From an uncultured Acetatifactor sp. (GTDB lineage Bacteria; Bacillota; Clostridia; Lachnospirales; Lachnospiraceae), in contig CAJUJN010000009.1 in assembly GCA_910586775.1 (NCBI GenBank), positions 1 through 64,000 on the forward strand: 64,000 nt of DNA, written 5' to 3'. Positions within the stretch are counted from its first letter, which is position 1; every line of letters begins with the position of its first letter. Below are positions 42,863 through 52,157 of the stretch, piece by piece. A program made the translations under genes and the position numbers. Below the pieces are notes generated by a model, which saw only the letters and a program-made list of their open reading frames with translations, made no database searches and was not told the DNA's origin.

Positions 42863-43176
42863 TTGCGTACCCTCCTGTCATTCTATAATGCTGTCGTATT
42901 CCTCCGGGTATCCCCTGTTCCGAATGCTGCCTTCAACAGCTCCGCCGGATTCAGGAATATACCGCTTCGTTTCGAAAGATTCCCTGCCGGCCGGGCTCCT
43001 GCTCCGCTCCATTCCTGAAACAGAACTCTCAAGGCTTCTCCAGAACATTCTTCACCGGCTTCTTTCCGGAAATTCTTCCTTACCTACAGTATAATATAAA
43101 TTACAGTCATTTTCTACAAATTTTTTTATATTTTATTACGAAAATTTGTTTTTAAATGCTTTTATATCCGTATATA

Positions 43177-45639
43177 TTACTTATCGGACGAAACATTTTT
43201 ATCTTTCACCGTAAAGCAGACTTTTCCATTCTTATACCCCACAGACACGGAATCACCGGGCTGTACTTTCTTCAGCAGGATTTCCTCTGCCAGGGCATCC
43301 TCCACCACGGACTGAATAGCACGCTTCAGAGGCCTTGCGCCCATCTTGGCATCCGAATATTTCTCTACCAGGTACTCCTTCATGGCTGCCGTCATGCTCA
43401 GCCTGATATCCATCTGCGCCTCGCACCGCCTGTACAGATTGGACGCCAGCAGGCTGACGATGGCCTTCATATTTTCCTGGTTCAGCTGATGGAATACAAT
43501 AATGTCGTCAATTCGATTGATAAACTCAGGCTTGAAGCTGCGCTTCACTTCTTCCATGACTCCCGCCTTCATCCGCTCATAATCCCGCTTCGCATCGCTT
43601 ACCGCCGCGAAGCCCAGGTTCTTGGGATCCACTATCCTGGAGGCTCCCGCATTGGAGGTCATGATCAGAACCGTGTTCTTAAAGCTTACCTTTCGTCCCT
43701 TGGAATCCGTGATATGGCCGTCGTCCAGAATCTGAAGCAATATATTGAACACATCCGGGTGGGCCTTCTCGATCTCGTCGAACAGCACCACGGAATAAGG
43801 ATTGCGCCTAACTTTCTCGCTCAGCTGCCCGCCGTCGTCAAAGCCCACATATCCGGGCGGTGAGCCGATCATCTTGGACACCGAGTGTCCCTCCATATAC
43901 TCCGACATATCGACGCGGATGATTGCATCCTCCGACCCGAACATGGCCTCAGCCAGCGCTTTCGACAATTCCGTCTTACCCACGCCGGTGGGTCCCAGGA
44001 ACAGGAAGGAACCGATGGGGCGCTTAGGGTCCTTGAGTCCCACACGGCCTCTCCGCATGGCTTTCGAAACCGCTGTCACGGCTTCCTCCTGGCCTATCAC
44101 TCTCTTATGCAGGATGCTCTCCAGCTTCAGCAGCCGCTCGCTCTCCTTCTGAGCCAGCTTCGCCACCGGAATCTTCGTCCACATGGCAACCACTTCCGCA
44201 ATCTCATTCTCGCCGATGGTATATTTATGGCCGGACTCCTGGCTCTCCGAGCGTTTCTTCATCCTCTGGTACTTCTTCACCAGCTCATCCTGACTGCGTT
44301 TTATCTCCACTGCCTGCGAAAATGCCTCCATGCGGATGGAGCGCTCAATCTGCTGATCCATCTTCCTGATCTCTTCCAGAAGGCCCTTCTGCTTATCCGG
44401 CATATCCACCGCCCGCAGCCTGGTGCTTGCCGCAGCCTCGTCTATCAGGTCGATAGCCTTGTCCGGAAGATTTCTGTCATTGATATAGCGGGCAGAAAGC
44501 CTCACAGCGGCCTCTACAGCCTCCTGGGTGATATTTACCTTGTGATGCTCCTCATATTTTTCCTTGATGCCCTCCAGGATGCGGATGGCCTCCTCCTGGG
44601 TAGGCTCCTCCACATTCACCGGTTGGAAACGACGCTCCAATGCGGCATCTTTTTCGATATATTTGCGGTATTCTACTATGGTAGTGGCACCGATAAGCTG
44701 AAGCTCTCCTCTGGCCAGGGACGGCTTCAGTATATTGGAAGCATCGATGGCACCCTCCGCCCCGCCTGCCCCGATAAGTGTATGCAATTCGTCCAGAAAC
44801 AGAATGACATTGCCGTCGTCAATCACTTCCCGTATCACTTTCTTAATCCGCTCTTCAAATTCACCGCGGTATTTACTGCCTGCGACCATACCGGACAGAT
44901 CCAGGGTAAGAACCCTTTTCTCCTTGACGGTAAAGGGAACCTTTCCCTCCACGATGCGCTGAGCCAGGCCTTCCACTACTGCCGTCTTGCCTACGCCCGG
45001 CTCTCCGATCAGGCAGGGGTTATTCTTGGTACGGCGGCTCAGAATCTGAATCAGGCGGGCAATTTCCTCTTCCCGTCCGATGACGGGGTCCAGCCTGCCT
45101 TCACGGGCCATGGCCGTCAGGTCTTTGCTGTACTGTGCCAGCGCGGAGCCCTTTCCTTTTCCCGGCATCCTCTTTCCCAGGTCTTCTTTGTACAGGTTGC
45201 CGTCCTGTCCGATGGCCACCAGTGTATCGGCATACACTTTCTGCACATTGACTCCCAGGGTATTCAGCAGACGAAAGGCTACATTCTCGCCTTCCTTAAT
45301 AATCGCCATCAGAAGATGCTCCGTTCCCGTCTCTTTCTGACCGAACCGTGCAGCCTGCCTGTGGGCTTCCTCCAGAATCTTTTTTGCACGGGGTGAATAC
45401 CCTTCTCTTTCCTTCAGACCTACGCCGCCTTCAAACGCAATCAGCTCCTGAATCATATCCAGAACCTGCTGCAGGCCCACGCCGTTATTTGTCAGGACCT
45501 TGTGAGCCACGCCTTCCTCTTCCTTTAACAATCCCGCAAGAATATGCTCCGTTCCCACGTATCCCTGCTTCAGACGGCTCGCAAATCTGGACGCATGGCT
45601 CAACGCCTCCCGCGCTCTGTCCGTAAATTCTGACTGCAT
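43177..45639 (-). CDS. clpC: ATP-dependent Clp protease ATPase subunit ClpC
   Basis: An 820-residue Hsp100 unfoldase that feeds proteins to ClpP. The N-terminal Clp_N double repeat is at 1-145 (FTDRAREALSHASRFASRLK and GTEHLLMAIIKEGENVAFRL). The first AAA domain has GEPGVGKTAV and FLDELHTLIGAG. A middle M-domain coil follows (EEIRKMDQQIERSIRMEAFS), then a second AAA domain with GPTGVGKTELSKALAEA and VVLFDEIEKAHPDV. The C-terminal small domain is intact. I use ATG 45639 (GAGAGGG upstream). The usual mcsA-mcsB genes are absent; instead a GntR-type gene lies just upstream and may regulate it. Confidence 0.96.
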   Translation of the reverse strand: MQSEFTDRAREALSHASRFASRLKQGYVGTEHILAGLLKEEEGVAHKVLTNNGVGLQQVLDMIQELIAFEGGVGLKEREGYSPRAKKILEEAHRQAARFGQKETGTEHLLMAIIKEGENVAFRLLNTLGVNVQKVYADTLVAIGQDGNLYKEDLGKRMPGKGKGSALAQYSKDLTAMAREGRLDPVIGREEEIARLIQILSRRTKNNPCLIGEPGVGKTAVVEGLAQRIVEGKVPFTVKEKRVLTLDLSGMVAGSKYRGEFEERIKKVIREVIDDGNVILFLDELHTLIGAGGAEGAIDASNILKPSLARGELQLIGATTIVEYRKYIEKDAALERRFQPVNVEEPTQEEAIRILEGIKEKYEEHHKVNITQEAVEAAVRLSARYINDRNLPDKAIDLIDEAAASTRLRAVDMPDKQKGLLEEIRKMDQQIERSIRMEAFSQAVEIKRSQDELVKKYQRMKKRSESQESGHKYTIGENEIAEVVAMWTKIPVAKLAQKESERLLKLESILHKRVIGQEEAVTAVSKAMRRGRVGLKDPKRPIGSFLFLGPTGVGKTELSKALAEAMFGSEDAIIRVDMSEYMEGHSVSKMIGSPPGYVGFDDGGQLSEKVRRNPYSVVLFDEIEKAHPDVFNILLQILDDGHITDSKGRKVSFKNTVLIMTSNAGASRIVDPKNLGFAAVSDAKRDYERMKAGVMEEVKRSFKPEFINRIDDIIVFHQLNQENMKAIVSLLASNLYRRCEAQMDIRLSMTAAMKEYLVEKYSDAKMGARPLKRAIQSVVEDALAEEILLKKVQPGDSVSVGYKNGKVCFTVKDKNVSSDK

Positions 45640-45687
45640 ATCTTTCCCTCTCATTCCGCCGTCCCTGTTTCTGACGGCTCCTCAATC

Positions 45688-46056
45688 TTATTCATAATCT
45701 TCGTAGATTTCCTCAATTAATTCGTAAACTTCCTCTTTGGATATATTTTTGCAGCTGCTCTTTGCCAGGATGACCTGCAGTTCCTTCTTCAATTCGGCCA
45801 GGGTGCGCATCCTGTCCGCATCCACGGCAATCACGGCACCTCTTCTCCTGTCAACCTTCACATAGCCTTCCTGCTTTAAGACAGTATATGCCTTGTTCAC
45901 CGTATGCATATTGATGCCTATTGAATCCGCCAGTTGGCGCACACTGGGGAGGGAATCTCCCTCCTGGAACCGGGAGGCTGCGATTCCCATGATAATCTGG
46001 TTGCACAGCTGCAGATATAAGGCTTCATCACTATTAAAATCTATCTCAAGAATCAT
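45688..46056 (-). CDS. GntR-family regulator, YtrA type
   Basis: A 122-residue transcriptional regulator. The winged helix DEALYLQLCNQIIMGIAASR, then GDSLPSVRQLADSIGINMHT and VNKAYTVLKQEGYV are standard for the YtrA subfamily, which has only a short C-terminal dimerising tail (here ISKEEVYELIEEIYEDYE). I use ATG 46056. It is 48 bp upstream of clpC in the same direction, so it probably co-regulates clpC or binds near its own promoter. Just before it lies a 17-base match to the 25-kb palindromic repeat. Confidence 0.88.
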   Translation of the reverse strand: MILEIDFNSDEALYLQLCNQIIMGIAASRFQEGDSLPSVRQLADSIGINMHTVNKAYTVLKQEGYVKVDRRRGAVIAVDADRMRTLAELKKELQVILAKSSCKNISKEEVYELIEEIYEDYE

Positions 46057-46224
46057 AATACTATAACCTCTTATTCCAGTTCCGCATCTGCCCATCCAGT
46101 GCCCGGCATGGGCAGAGAATTTCCGGGCAGATACTATTTTATCCCGCTTAAATCATAAATCAGTGACGGAATGCTGTCAACCGATGTAGGAAAAATTTAG
46201 AGCATTTTTAGAAATGGAAGTAAA

Positions 46225-46255
46225 ACAGGGAGTACCCCTGCGGAATATTCCCTGT
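46225..46255 (-). terminator. Terminator after the SH3 membrane protein gene
   Basis: ACAGGGA / TCCCTGT stem, 17-base loop, on the minus strand followed by TTTTAC. An outer pairing GGAAGT / ACTTCC is possible. Confidence 0.65.
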
Positions 46256-46269
46256 CTCACGTAACTTCC

Positions 46270-47880
46270 TTATTCGTCGTAATTTAAGAATTCATGTTCA
46301 AAATCATCGTCATCGTCTTCCGCCATAAAGTTCCTGGGCTGAGCTTTCTGGGGATTTGCCGGCGCAGGCCTTGCAGGTCTGGAATTCTGCGGTGCGGCGC
46401 TTCTCTGGGCTGGTTCCGCTGTCCTTCCGGTTGCCTGGACTGTGCCCGCAGGCCTTCTGGCCCCCGGCTGCGCGCCCGCCTGTCCCCTGCCCTGCGCGCT
46501 TCCGGCAGAACTCTGGGACGTTCCCATAGGTCTGGGTCCCTCCGCACCGACAGGCCTGGGTTCCTGCATCGTCCTAACCGGACGCTGGCCCTGAGAAGCA
46601 CCTGACTGCCTTGCACTCTGACTGCTTCCTGCCGGCCGCTGACCCTGAGATGTTCCCACAGGCCTTGCACCCTGGCCGCTCCCTGCGGGACGCTGACCCT
46701 GGGATGCCCCTGACGGCCTTGTACCCGTGCCCTGGCGGCTTCCTGCAAGACGCTGGCTCTGACTTTCCGTGCGCTCACCCTGTCCGTATCCTCTCTGACT
46801 CTGGCTGTATCCGGAACTTCTGGCTCCTGCAGGTCTCTCTGAAGCCCTGTCCTGTCCTGCCGCCCGCCCGGGTCTCTGTCCGCCTCTGTCTCCGGAGTTC
46901 TTCTTCCGCATCGTCTCTTTCTCTACTTCATCGAAATATGCGGAATCCATCATCTCCTTGACCTTGAATACCAGGAATGCAATGCCTGCAGCTGCAGCAA
47001 CCAGCAGGAAAACCAGGATAATAATGATAATTTTCTGATTCTTTATCGTCTTTTCATCCGCTTCAATCACTTTACCGTTATCCTCCACACTCTTGAACAG
47101 CTTATCTATGGAGTATGCCTTGGGTTCCGTACCTGTGTAGTCAACCAGCAGCCAGGCACCGTCCTGCTGCAATGTATCGTAGGGCTTCGTCTCCGGCTCC
47201 GGATCTGTCGTGGGTGCAGGCTCTTCCGGCGCAGAAGGCGCTTCCGTCAGCGGAGTCAGCTCCCCTGCCAGAGTGACATAGTCATAGCGGATAAATCCTT
47301 CCACCTGTGTTTCCCCTGCCATGAAATTCACCTGATACCAGGTTCTTCCGTCAGCATCCGTGGCCTGCCCCGTGACTGTCAGCATAGTCTCCGCTGCAAC
47401 TTCCGTAATGATCTGTCCTTCCGAAGATGCGCTGTCACGAATCTTTCCCGACTCGCCGGATACAGTGGCACTCACAGGATTTACAGCCATAATGTCCGCC
47501 GGGGACGCTGCGCCGCCCTCTCCGTTTCCGCTTTCTCCGCCCTCCGCAGGGGCACTTCCTTCCGAAACTTCCACCAGGTCGGAGCGAATATATCCCGTAA
47601 TATCACCGTTCTTGACCTGGTACCAGGTATTGCCGTCTGCGCCCTGCACCTCACTGATGACGGTCAGGACCTTTCCGTTCTCGGCACCGCCTACCATCGC
47701 GCTGGAGGCGCTTGCTTCTTTCCTTATATTAGCCCCCTTGGGAGCGGTCACCTTAGCTTGGGACTCCGCATGGCTCACCAGCGACGCCTGCATAAATCCC
47801 CAGCCGAATATTCCCAATCCCAATATCAGCACAATCACGCCTGTCAGAAGCCTGTTTCTTATCCTTTCTGCCTTTTTCAT
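46270..47880 (-). CDS. SH3-domain membrane protein with Gln/Arg/Gly-rich tail
   Basis: A 536-residue protein. ATG 47880 follows GAGGAG. A signal-like N-terminal helix (LLTGVIVLILGLGIFGWGFM) is followed by SH3 domain 1 (PKGANIRKEASASSAMVGGA), SH3 domain 2 (SGKIRDSASSEGQIITEVAA), then a transmembrane helix near residue 265-290 (IIIIILVFLLVAAAAGIAFL). The C-terminal half is low complexity, rich in Gln, Arg, Gly, Ser and Pro, ending with acidic DDDDDFEHEF. The SH3 domains would be outside and the tail inside. It may sense or tether to the wall. Function is unknown. Confidence 0.75.
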   Translation of the reverse strand: MKKAERIRNRLLTGVIVLILGLGIFGWGFMQASLVSHAESQAKVTAPKGANIRKEASASSAMVGGAENGKVLTVISEVQGADGNTWYQVKNGDITGYIRSDLVEVSEGSAPAEGGESGNGEGGAASPADIMAVNPVSATVSGESGKIRDSASSEGQIITEVAAETMLTVTGQATDADGRTWYQVNFMAGETQVEGFIRYDYVTLAGELTPLTEAPSAPEEPAPTTDPEPETKPYDTLQQDGAWLLVDYTGTEPKAYSIDKLFKSVEDNGKVIEADEKTIKNQKIIIIILVFLLVAAAAGIAFLVFKVKEMMDSAYFDEVEKETMRKKNSGDRGGQRPGRAAGQDRASERPAGARSSGYSQSQRGYGQGERTESQSQRLAGSRQGTGTRPSGASQGQRPAGSGQGARPVGTSQGQRPAGSSQSARQSGASQGQRPVRTMQEPRPVGAEGPRPMGTSQSSAGSAQGRGQAGAQPGARRPAGTVQATGRTAEPAQRSAAPQNSRPARPAPANPQKAQPRNFMAEDDDDDFEHEFLNYDE

Positions 47881-47900
47881 TAGGTCTCCTCTCGTTGTTC

Positions 47901-48353
47901 TCAATTATCCCTTGTAAATCGTCTCTGCCCTTCTTCAGACTTCTGTTCCAGGCCAAATCCGCGCGCATTCCTGTTCATCAGCTCCCTCTGCTTTTCCTCC
48001 AGGTTGCGGTGTACCTTGATCTCGCATTCAGGACAGTACTGTCCGGAACGAAGCTGCTTGCCGCACAGCTCACAGCGTATAAATACATTGGAGCCCTCCG
48101 CAATCTCCAGTCTGCCGTCCTTCAGCAGGCGTCTGATTGTACGTTGCGACACTCCCACAGCTTCTTCAATCTGTGCAGCCGTTGCTCCCTTATGCTCCTC
48201 GATATAACCTCTCACCTTTCCATAATCATCAAAATCCACTGCACCACAGTCCTCACAATGATACTCACCTACCCCTTTAAAGATCATGACACCACCGCAT
48301 TCTTTACATACACGGGGTATATTATACATATCCAATGCTCCCAGCCCATTCAC
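47901..48353 (-). CDS. Zinc-ribbon helix-turn-helix protein
   Basis: About 150 residues. An N-terminal zinc ribbon has CKECGG ... CEDCG, the middle is a winged or MerR-like helix-turn-helix (GATAAQIEEAVGVSQRTIRR), and a second zinc ribbon CELCG ... CPEC follows, with a basic tail. It resembles YvyF/TIGR03826-like regulators associated with motility genes, though no flagellar gene is nearby. I favour GTG 48353 because GGAGG lies 8 bases upstream. ATG 48329 is an alternative. Likely a DNA-binding regulator. Confidence 0.75.
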   Translation of the reverse strand: MNGLGALDMYNIPRVCKECGGVMIFKGVGEYHCEDCGAVDFDDYGKVRGYIEEHKGATAAQIEEAVGVSQRTIRRLLKDGRLEIAEGSNVFIRCELCGKQLRSGQYCPECEIKVHRNLEEKQRELMNRNARGFGLEQKSEEGQRRFTRDN

Positions 48354-48400
48354 AGGCAACACCTCCGATCTCTTTCGCTTATTACAAAAATACGCATTTC

Positions 48401-49678
48401 CTAAACTTCATCAATTGCTTTACCGATATCATGACGCATGTAACGGTTGTCAAAAGTCACCCACTCCGCCGCCTCATATGCCTTCGAGCGGGCTTCCTTC
48501 AGAGTACTGCCCTTGGCTGTCACCCCCAACACGCGCCCTCCGTTGGTCACGATTTGTCCCGCATCATCAAGCCTGCTTCCCGCATGGAAGCAATAATAGT
48601 CGTCTTTCCCCTCGAAATGCTCCAGTCCGCTGATACGGAAGCCTTTTTTATAAGAAACCGGATATCCGTCCGATGCAAGCACCACACAGACAGCCGCATT
48701 ATCTTCGAATTTCAGTTCAATTTTATCTAATGTACCGTCGATACAGGCATCCACCACATCCATCAAATCATTCTGCATCCTGCAGAGTACCACCTGGGCC
48801 TCCGGGTCGCCGAATCTGGCGTTGTACTCCAACACCTTCGGGCCTTCCGGCGTCAGCATCAGGCCGAAGAAGATGACCCCCTTGAATTCCCTGCCCTCCG
48901 CCGCCATGGCATCCACCGTGGGCTGATAGATATTCTTCCGGCAGAACGCATCGATTTCCGGCGTGTAGAAGGGGCTGGGTGAAAAGCATCCCATACCGCC
49001 CGTATTCGGCCCCTTATCCCCATCATGAGCACGTTTGTGGTCCTGGGCGGAAGTCATGGTCTTCACCGTCCTGCCATCCACGAAAGCAAGCACGGATACC
49101 TCTCTGCCGGTCAGGAATTCCTCCACCACCAGCACATCCCCGGCGCTTCCGAAATGTTTATCCTGCATGATCTCTTTCACGCCGGCCCGGGCTTCTTCCA
49201 GAGTATTGCAGATAAGCACGCCCTTGCCCAGAGCCAGTCCGTCTGCCTTTAACACCACGGGCATTCTGGCATTTTCCAGATATGCCAACGCTTTCTCCGG
49301 AGCATCAAAGTTCTCATAGGCGGCCGTGGGAATCCCGTACTTTTTCATCAGGTCCTTGGAAAAGGCTTTGCTGCCCTCCAGAATAGCGGCATTTTTCCTG
49401 GGTCCGAACACTCTGAACCCCTCTGCCTCCAATACATTCACCAACCCGGCCGCCAGAGGGTCATCTGGTGCCACAAATACCAGATCCACTGCCTTCTCTC
49501 TCGCATACCCGACGATTTTGTCAAATTCCATCACACCGATGGAAGGCTCACACTCCGCAATCTGCGCTATTCCCGCATTGCCGGGAACACAGTAAAGCCC
49601 GTCAACCCTTTTGCTCTTCTTCAGGCTGACCGCGATTGCGTGCTCCCGCCCGCCGCCGCCTATGATCAAAACTTTCAT
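48401..49678 (-). CDS. purD: Phosphoribosylamine-glycine ligase
   Basis: A 425-residue ATP-grasp enzyme of purine synthesis that joins phosphoribosylamine and glycine. It starts MKVLIIGGGGREHAIAVSLK, with ATP-grasp motifs VVLKADGLALGKGVLICNT, GPNTGGMGCFSPSPFYTPEI and LEYNARFGDPEAQVVL. Length is normal. It is the fourth of the pur genes in transcription order, separated from purN by 115 bp that shows no gene. Confidence 0.97.
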   Translation of the reverse strand: MKVLIIGGGGREHAIAVSLKKSKRVDGLYCVPGNAGIAQIAECEPSIGVMEFDKIVGYAREKAVDLVFVAPDDPLAAGLVNVLEAEGFRVFGPRKNAAILEGSKAFSKDLMKKYGIPTAAYENFDAPEKALAYLENARMPVVLKADGLALGKGVLICNTLEEARAGVKEIMQDKHFGSAGDVLVVEEFLTGREVSVLAFVDGRTVKTMTSAQDHKRAHDGDKGPNTGGMGCFSPSPFYTPEIDAFCRKNIYQPTVDAMAAEGREFKGVIFFGLMLTPEGPKVLEYNARFGDPEAQVVLCRMQNDLMDVVDACIDGTLDKIELKFEDNAAVCVVLASDGYPVSYKKGFRISGLEHFEGKDDYYCFHAGSRLDDAGQIVTNGGRVLGVTAKGSTLKEARSKAYEAAEWVTFDNRYMRHDIGKAIDEV

Positions 49679-49793
49679 GCTGTCACCTCTTTTTTATTTT
49701 CTGTCTCCATATGACTGCTGCTCCGGCGAAATCCGCCGGACACACGCTTCCCCGCCGTTCATTGGTCATGCGGCATTCGTCAGCAGCTTTCCG

Positions 49794-50432
49794 TTATCTG
49801 TCGCCCCTCTGGCGGACTACAACCTTATCTTCAACCACGGCAATCCTACCGTTTGCAATATCATCAATGGCCTTCGGAAGCAGTATCCACTCCGCCTGCT
49901 CCATCACACGGCGCTGCAGTATCTCCGGAGTATCGTTTTCCTCCACATACACTGCCTTCTGCGCTATGATAGGCCCCTCATCCATGCCTTCATTGACAAA
50001 ATGCACCGTAGCTCCCGTCACCTTTACGCCCCTCTCCAGCACCTTCTCATGTACCTTCAGTCCGTAATACCCCACTCCGCAGAAAGAGGGAATCAGGGAC
50101 GGATGAATATTCACAATCCGATTGGAAAAATCCGCCACCATCTGAGGCGGAATCCGCACCAGGAATCCGGCCAGCACCACCAGGTCCGGTGCCAGCTCGC
50201 GCATCTTTGCCGCAAAAGCCTCGTTAAAGGTCTCTCTGTCCGGATAGTTTTTGGGGGATATGACGATTCCCGGAATTTTGTGGGACGCAGCCCGCTCCAG
50301 GGCTCTGGCTTTTATATTGTTGCTGATGACGGCAATAATCTCTGTCCCCGTGATTCTGCCCTGCTCCGCCGCATCCAGAATTGCCTGGAGATTCGTGCCG
50401 CCGCCGGACACGCACACTACGATTTTCAACAT
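49794..50432 (-). CDS. purN: Phosphoribosylglycinamide formyltransferase
   Basis: A 212-residue enzyme that formylates GAR using 10-formyl-tetrahydrofolate. MLKIVVCVSGGGTNLQAILD, the folate/catalytic NIHPSLIPSF and GATVHFVNEGMDEGPI (active-site His and Asp) are all present. It overlaps the end of purM by 7 bp, so the two are translationally coupled. Confidence 0.96.
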   Translation of the reverse strand: MLKIVVCVSGGGTNLQAILDAAEQGRITGTEIIAVISNNIKARALERAASHKIPGIVISPKNYPDRETFNEAFAAKMRELAPDLVVLAGFLVRIPPQMVADFSNRIVNIHPSLIPSFCGVGYYGLKVHEKVLERGVKVTGATVHFVNEGMDEGPIIAQKAVYVEENDTPEILQRRVMEQAEWILLPKAIDDIANGRIAVVEDKVVVRQRGDR

Positions 50433-51451
50433 ATATCAACTCCCTTTTCACCGGCTTTGCAGGAGCCTGCCACATAGGGAACCTCCCCTGCCCTGCGGAT
50501 TGCTTCCATAGTTATATCGGCATCTTCCGGCGAAACGGCCAGTACCATTCCAAGTCCCATGTTGTAAGTATTGTACATGACATGCTCCTCAATGTCCCCC
50601 TTATTCTGCAGCAGTCTGAAAATCGGAGGCACTTCATAGCTGTCCTTCTTCACTTCCGCGCGGATTCCTTCCGGAAGCATCCGGGGAATATTCTCATAGA
50701 AGCCGCCGCCGGTAATATGGCTGGCACCCTTGACCTTCACGCCTGCATCCTTGATGGATTTCAACGCTTTTACGTATATCTTTGTGGGCGTCAGCAGGGT
50801 CTCTCCCAGAGTGGCACCCAACTCCTCATAGTAAGTGTCCAGGCTCTCTTTCGTCATCTCGAACACCTTGCGCACCAGGGAAAAACCGTTGGAATGTACG
50901 CCGGAGGATGCCATACCGATGAGGACATCTCCGTCCTGGATATGCTCGCCTGTAATCAGCTCCTTTTCATCCGCAATACCGACGGAAAATCCCGCCAGGT
51001 CGTACTCTTCCTCCGGCATCAGGCCCGGATGCTCCGCCGTCTCGCCGCCCACCAGGGCTGCGCCTGCCTGCCTGCAGCCTTCTGCAACACCTTTGACAAT
51101 CTCAGCGATTTTCTCGGGAATATTCCTGCCGCAGGCTATATAGTCCAGGAAAAACAGCGGCTCGCCTCCGGCGCAGGCCACATCGTTCACGCACATGGCC
51201 ACACAGTCGATTCCCACCGTATCATGCCTGTCCATCAAAAACGCCAGTTTCAGCTTGGTGCCCACGCCGTCCGTGCCTGACAGCAGCACAGGGTTTTCCA
51301 TTCCTTTCAACGCCGCTGCAGAAAAAGCGCCTGAAAACCCGCCTATGCCGCCCAGAACCTCGGGACGCATTGTCCCTTTCACATATTCCTTCATCAGTTC
51401 CACGGATTTGTATCCCGCTTCGATATCCACACCCGCTTTTCTGTAATCCAT
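50426..51451 (-). CDS. purM: Phosphoribosylformylglycinamidine cyclo-ligase
   Basis: A 341-residue AIR synthetase of purine synthesis. It shows DYRKAGVDIEAGYKSVELMK, SGTDGVGTKLKLAF, MCVNDVACAGGEPLFFLDYI, GGETAEHPGLM and SGVHSNGFSLVRKVF, then HITGGGFYENIPRML. Length is standard. It is downstream of purE (107-bp gap) and coupled to purN. Confidence 0.97.
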   Translation of the reverse strand: MDYRKAGVDIEAGYKSVELMKEYVKGTMRPEVLGGIGGFSGAFSAAALKGMENPVLLSGTDGVGTKLKLAFLMDRHDTVGIDCVAMCVNDVACAGGEPLFFLDYIACGRNIPEKIAEIVKGVAEGCRQAGAALVGGETAEHPGLMPEEEYDLAGFSVGIADEKELITGEHIQDGDVLIGMASSGVHSNGFSLVRKVFEMTKESLDTYYEELGATLGETLLTPTKIYVKALKSIKDAGVKVKGASHITGGGFYENIPRMLPEGIRAEVKKDSYEVPPIFRLLQNKGDIEEHVMYNTYNMGLGMVLAVSPEDADITMEAIRRAGEVPYVAGSCKAGEKGVDIC

Positions 51452-51558
51452 TTTTCATCCCTATCTGCACGTTGCATCGTGCACCCCGCCTGTAAAGCTC
51501 TTCCCGAAATCTTTCTGCGGGAAAAACAGCTGAATATGCTTATTTTCCAGCTGTCTGT

Positions 51559-52098
51559 CTAACCCTTTTTCTGACTCTCCAGATATGCCTTATAGCCTTC
51601 CCTCTGCAGTCTGGCGTCCTTCTGTTCCACCTGCTCCTTCAGCTTTGCGCTGTAATGTTTCAGCTTCTCCAGCAGTTCCGGGTCGGAAGTTGCCAGAATC
51701 TTCGCCGCCAGAAGCCCTGCGTTGGCTCCGCCGTTAATGGCCACCGTAGCCACCGGAATGCCGGAGGGCATCTGCACGATGGAGTACAGGGAATCCCTTC
51801 CTCCAAGGGAGGTTGTATGCATGGGAATCCCAATGACAGGCATGGGGAAAATCGCTGCGCACATGCCGGGCAGATGCGCTGCCATGCCCGCTCCTGCTAT
51901 AATGACCTTAAAGCCCTTTTCCTCCGCTTTTTTCGCATATTCAAAGAATACGTCCGGCTCCCTGTGGGCGCTGATGATTGCCATCTCATAAGGAATGCCC
52001 AGTTCCTCCAGGATATCTGCCGCCTTTGCCATCACCGGCATATCCGAGTCGCTCCCCATCACAATGCCGACACGCGGCATGCCATCTGTTCTTTCCAT
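51559..52098 (-). CDS. purE: N5-carboxyaminoimidazole ribonucleotide mutase
   Basis: A 179-residue class I PurE. MGSDSDMPVM and SAHREPD bind CO2/phosphate, followed by GAGMAAHLPGM and GIPMHTTSLGGRDSLYSIVQ. The C-terminal ~20 residues are a Lys/Gln-rich extension. AGGAGG lies right before the ATG. It is the first of purE-purM-purN-purD; purK, purC, purF and purH are not in this window. Confidence 0.96.
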   Translation of the reverse strand: MERTDGMPRVGIVMGSDSDMPVMAKAADILEELGIPYEMAIISAHREPDVFFEYAKKAEEKGFKVIIAGAGMAAHLPGMCAAIFPMPVIGIPMHTTSLGGRDSLYSIVQMPSGIPVATVAINGGANAGLLAAKILATSDPELLEKLKHYSAKLKEQVEQKDARLQREGYKAYLESQKKG

Positions 52099-52157
52099 AC
52101 TTTCCTCCTAATTAAGTCGCTGCGCGACGGCACTGTTTTTCTGCTTCTTCTTCCAGT

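Noticed and set aside
49679..49793. Possible regulatory RNA between purN and purD
   Set aside because: Only 115 bp with no convincing stem, aptamer-like core or terminator.
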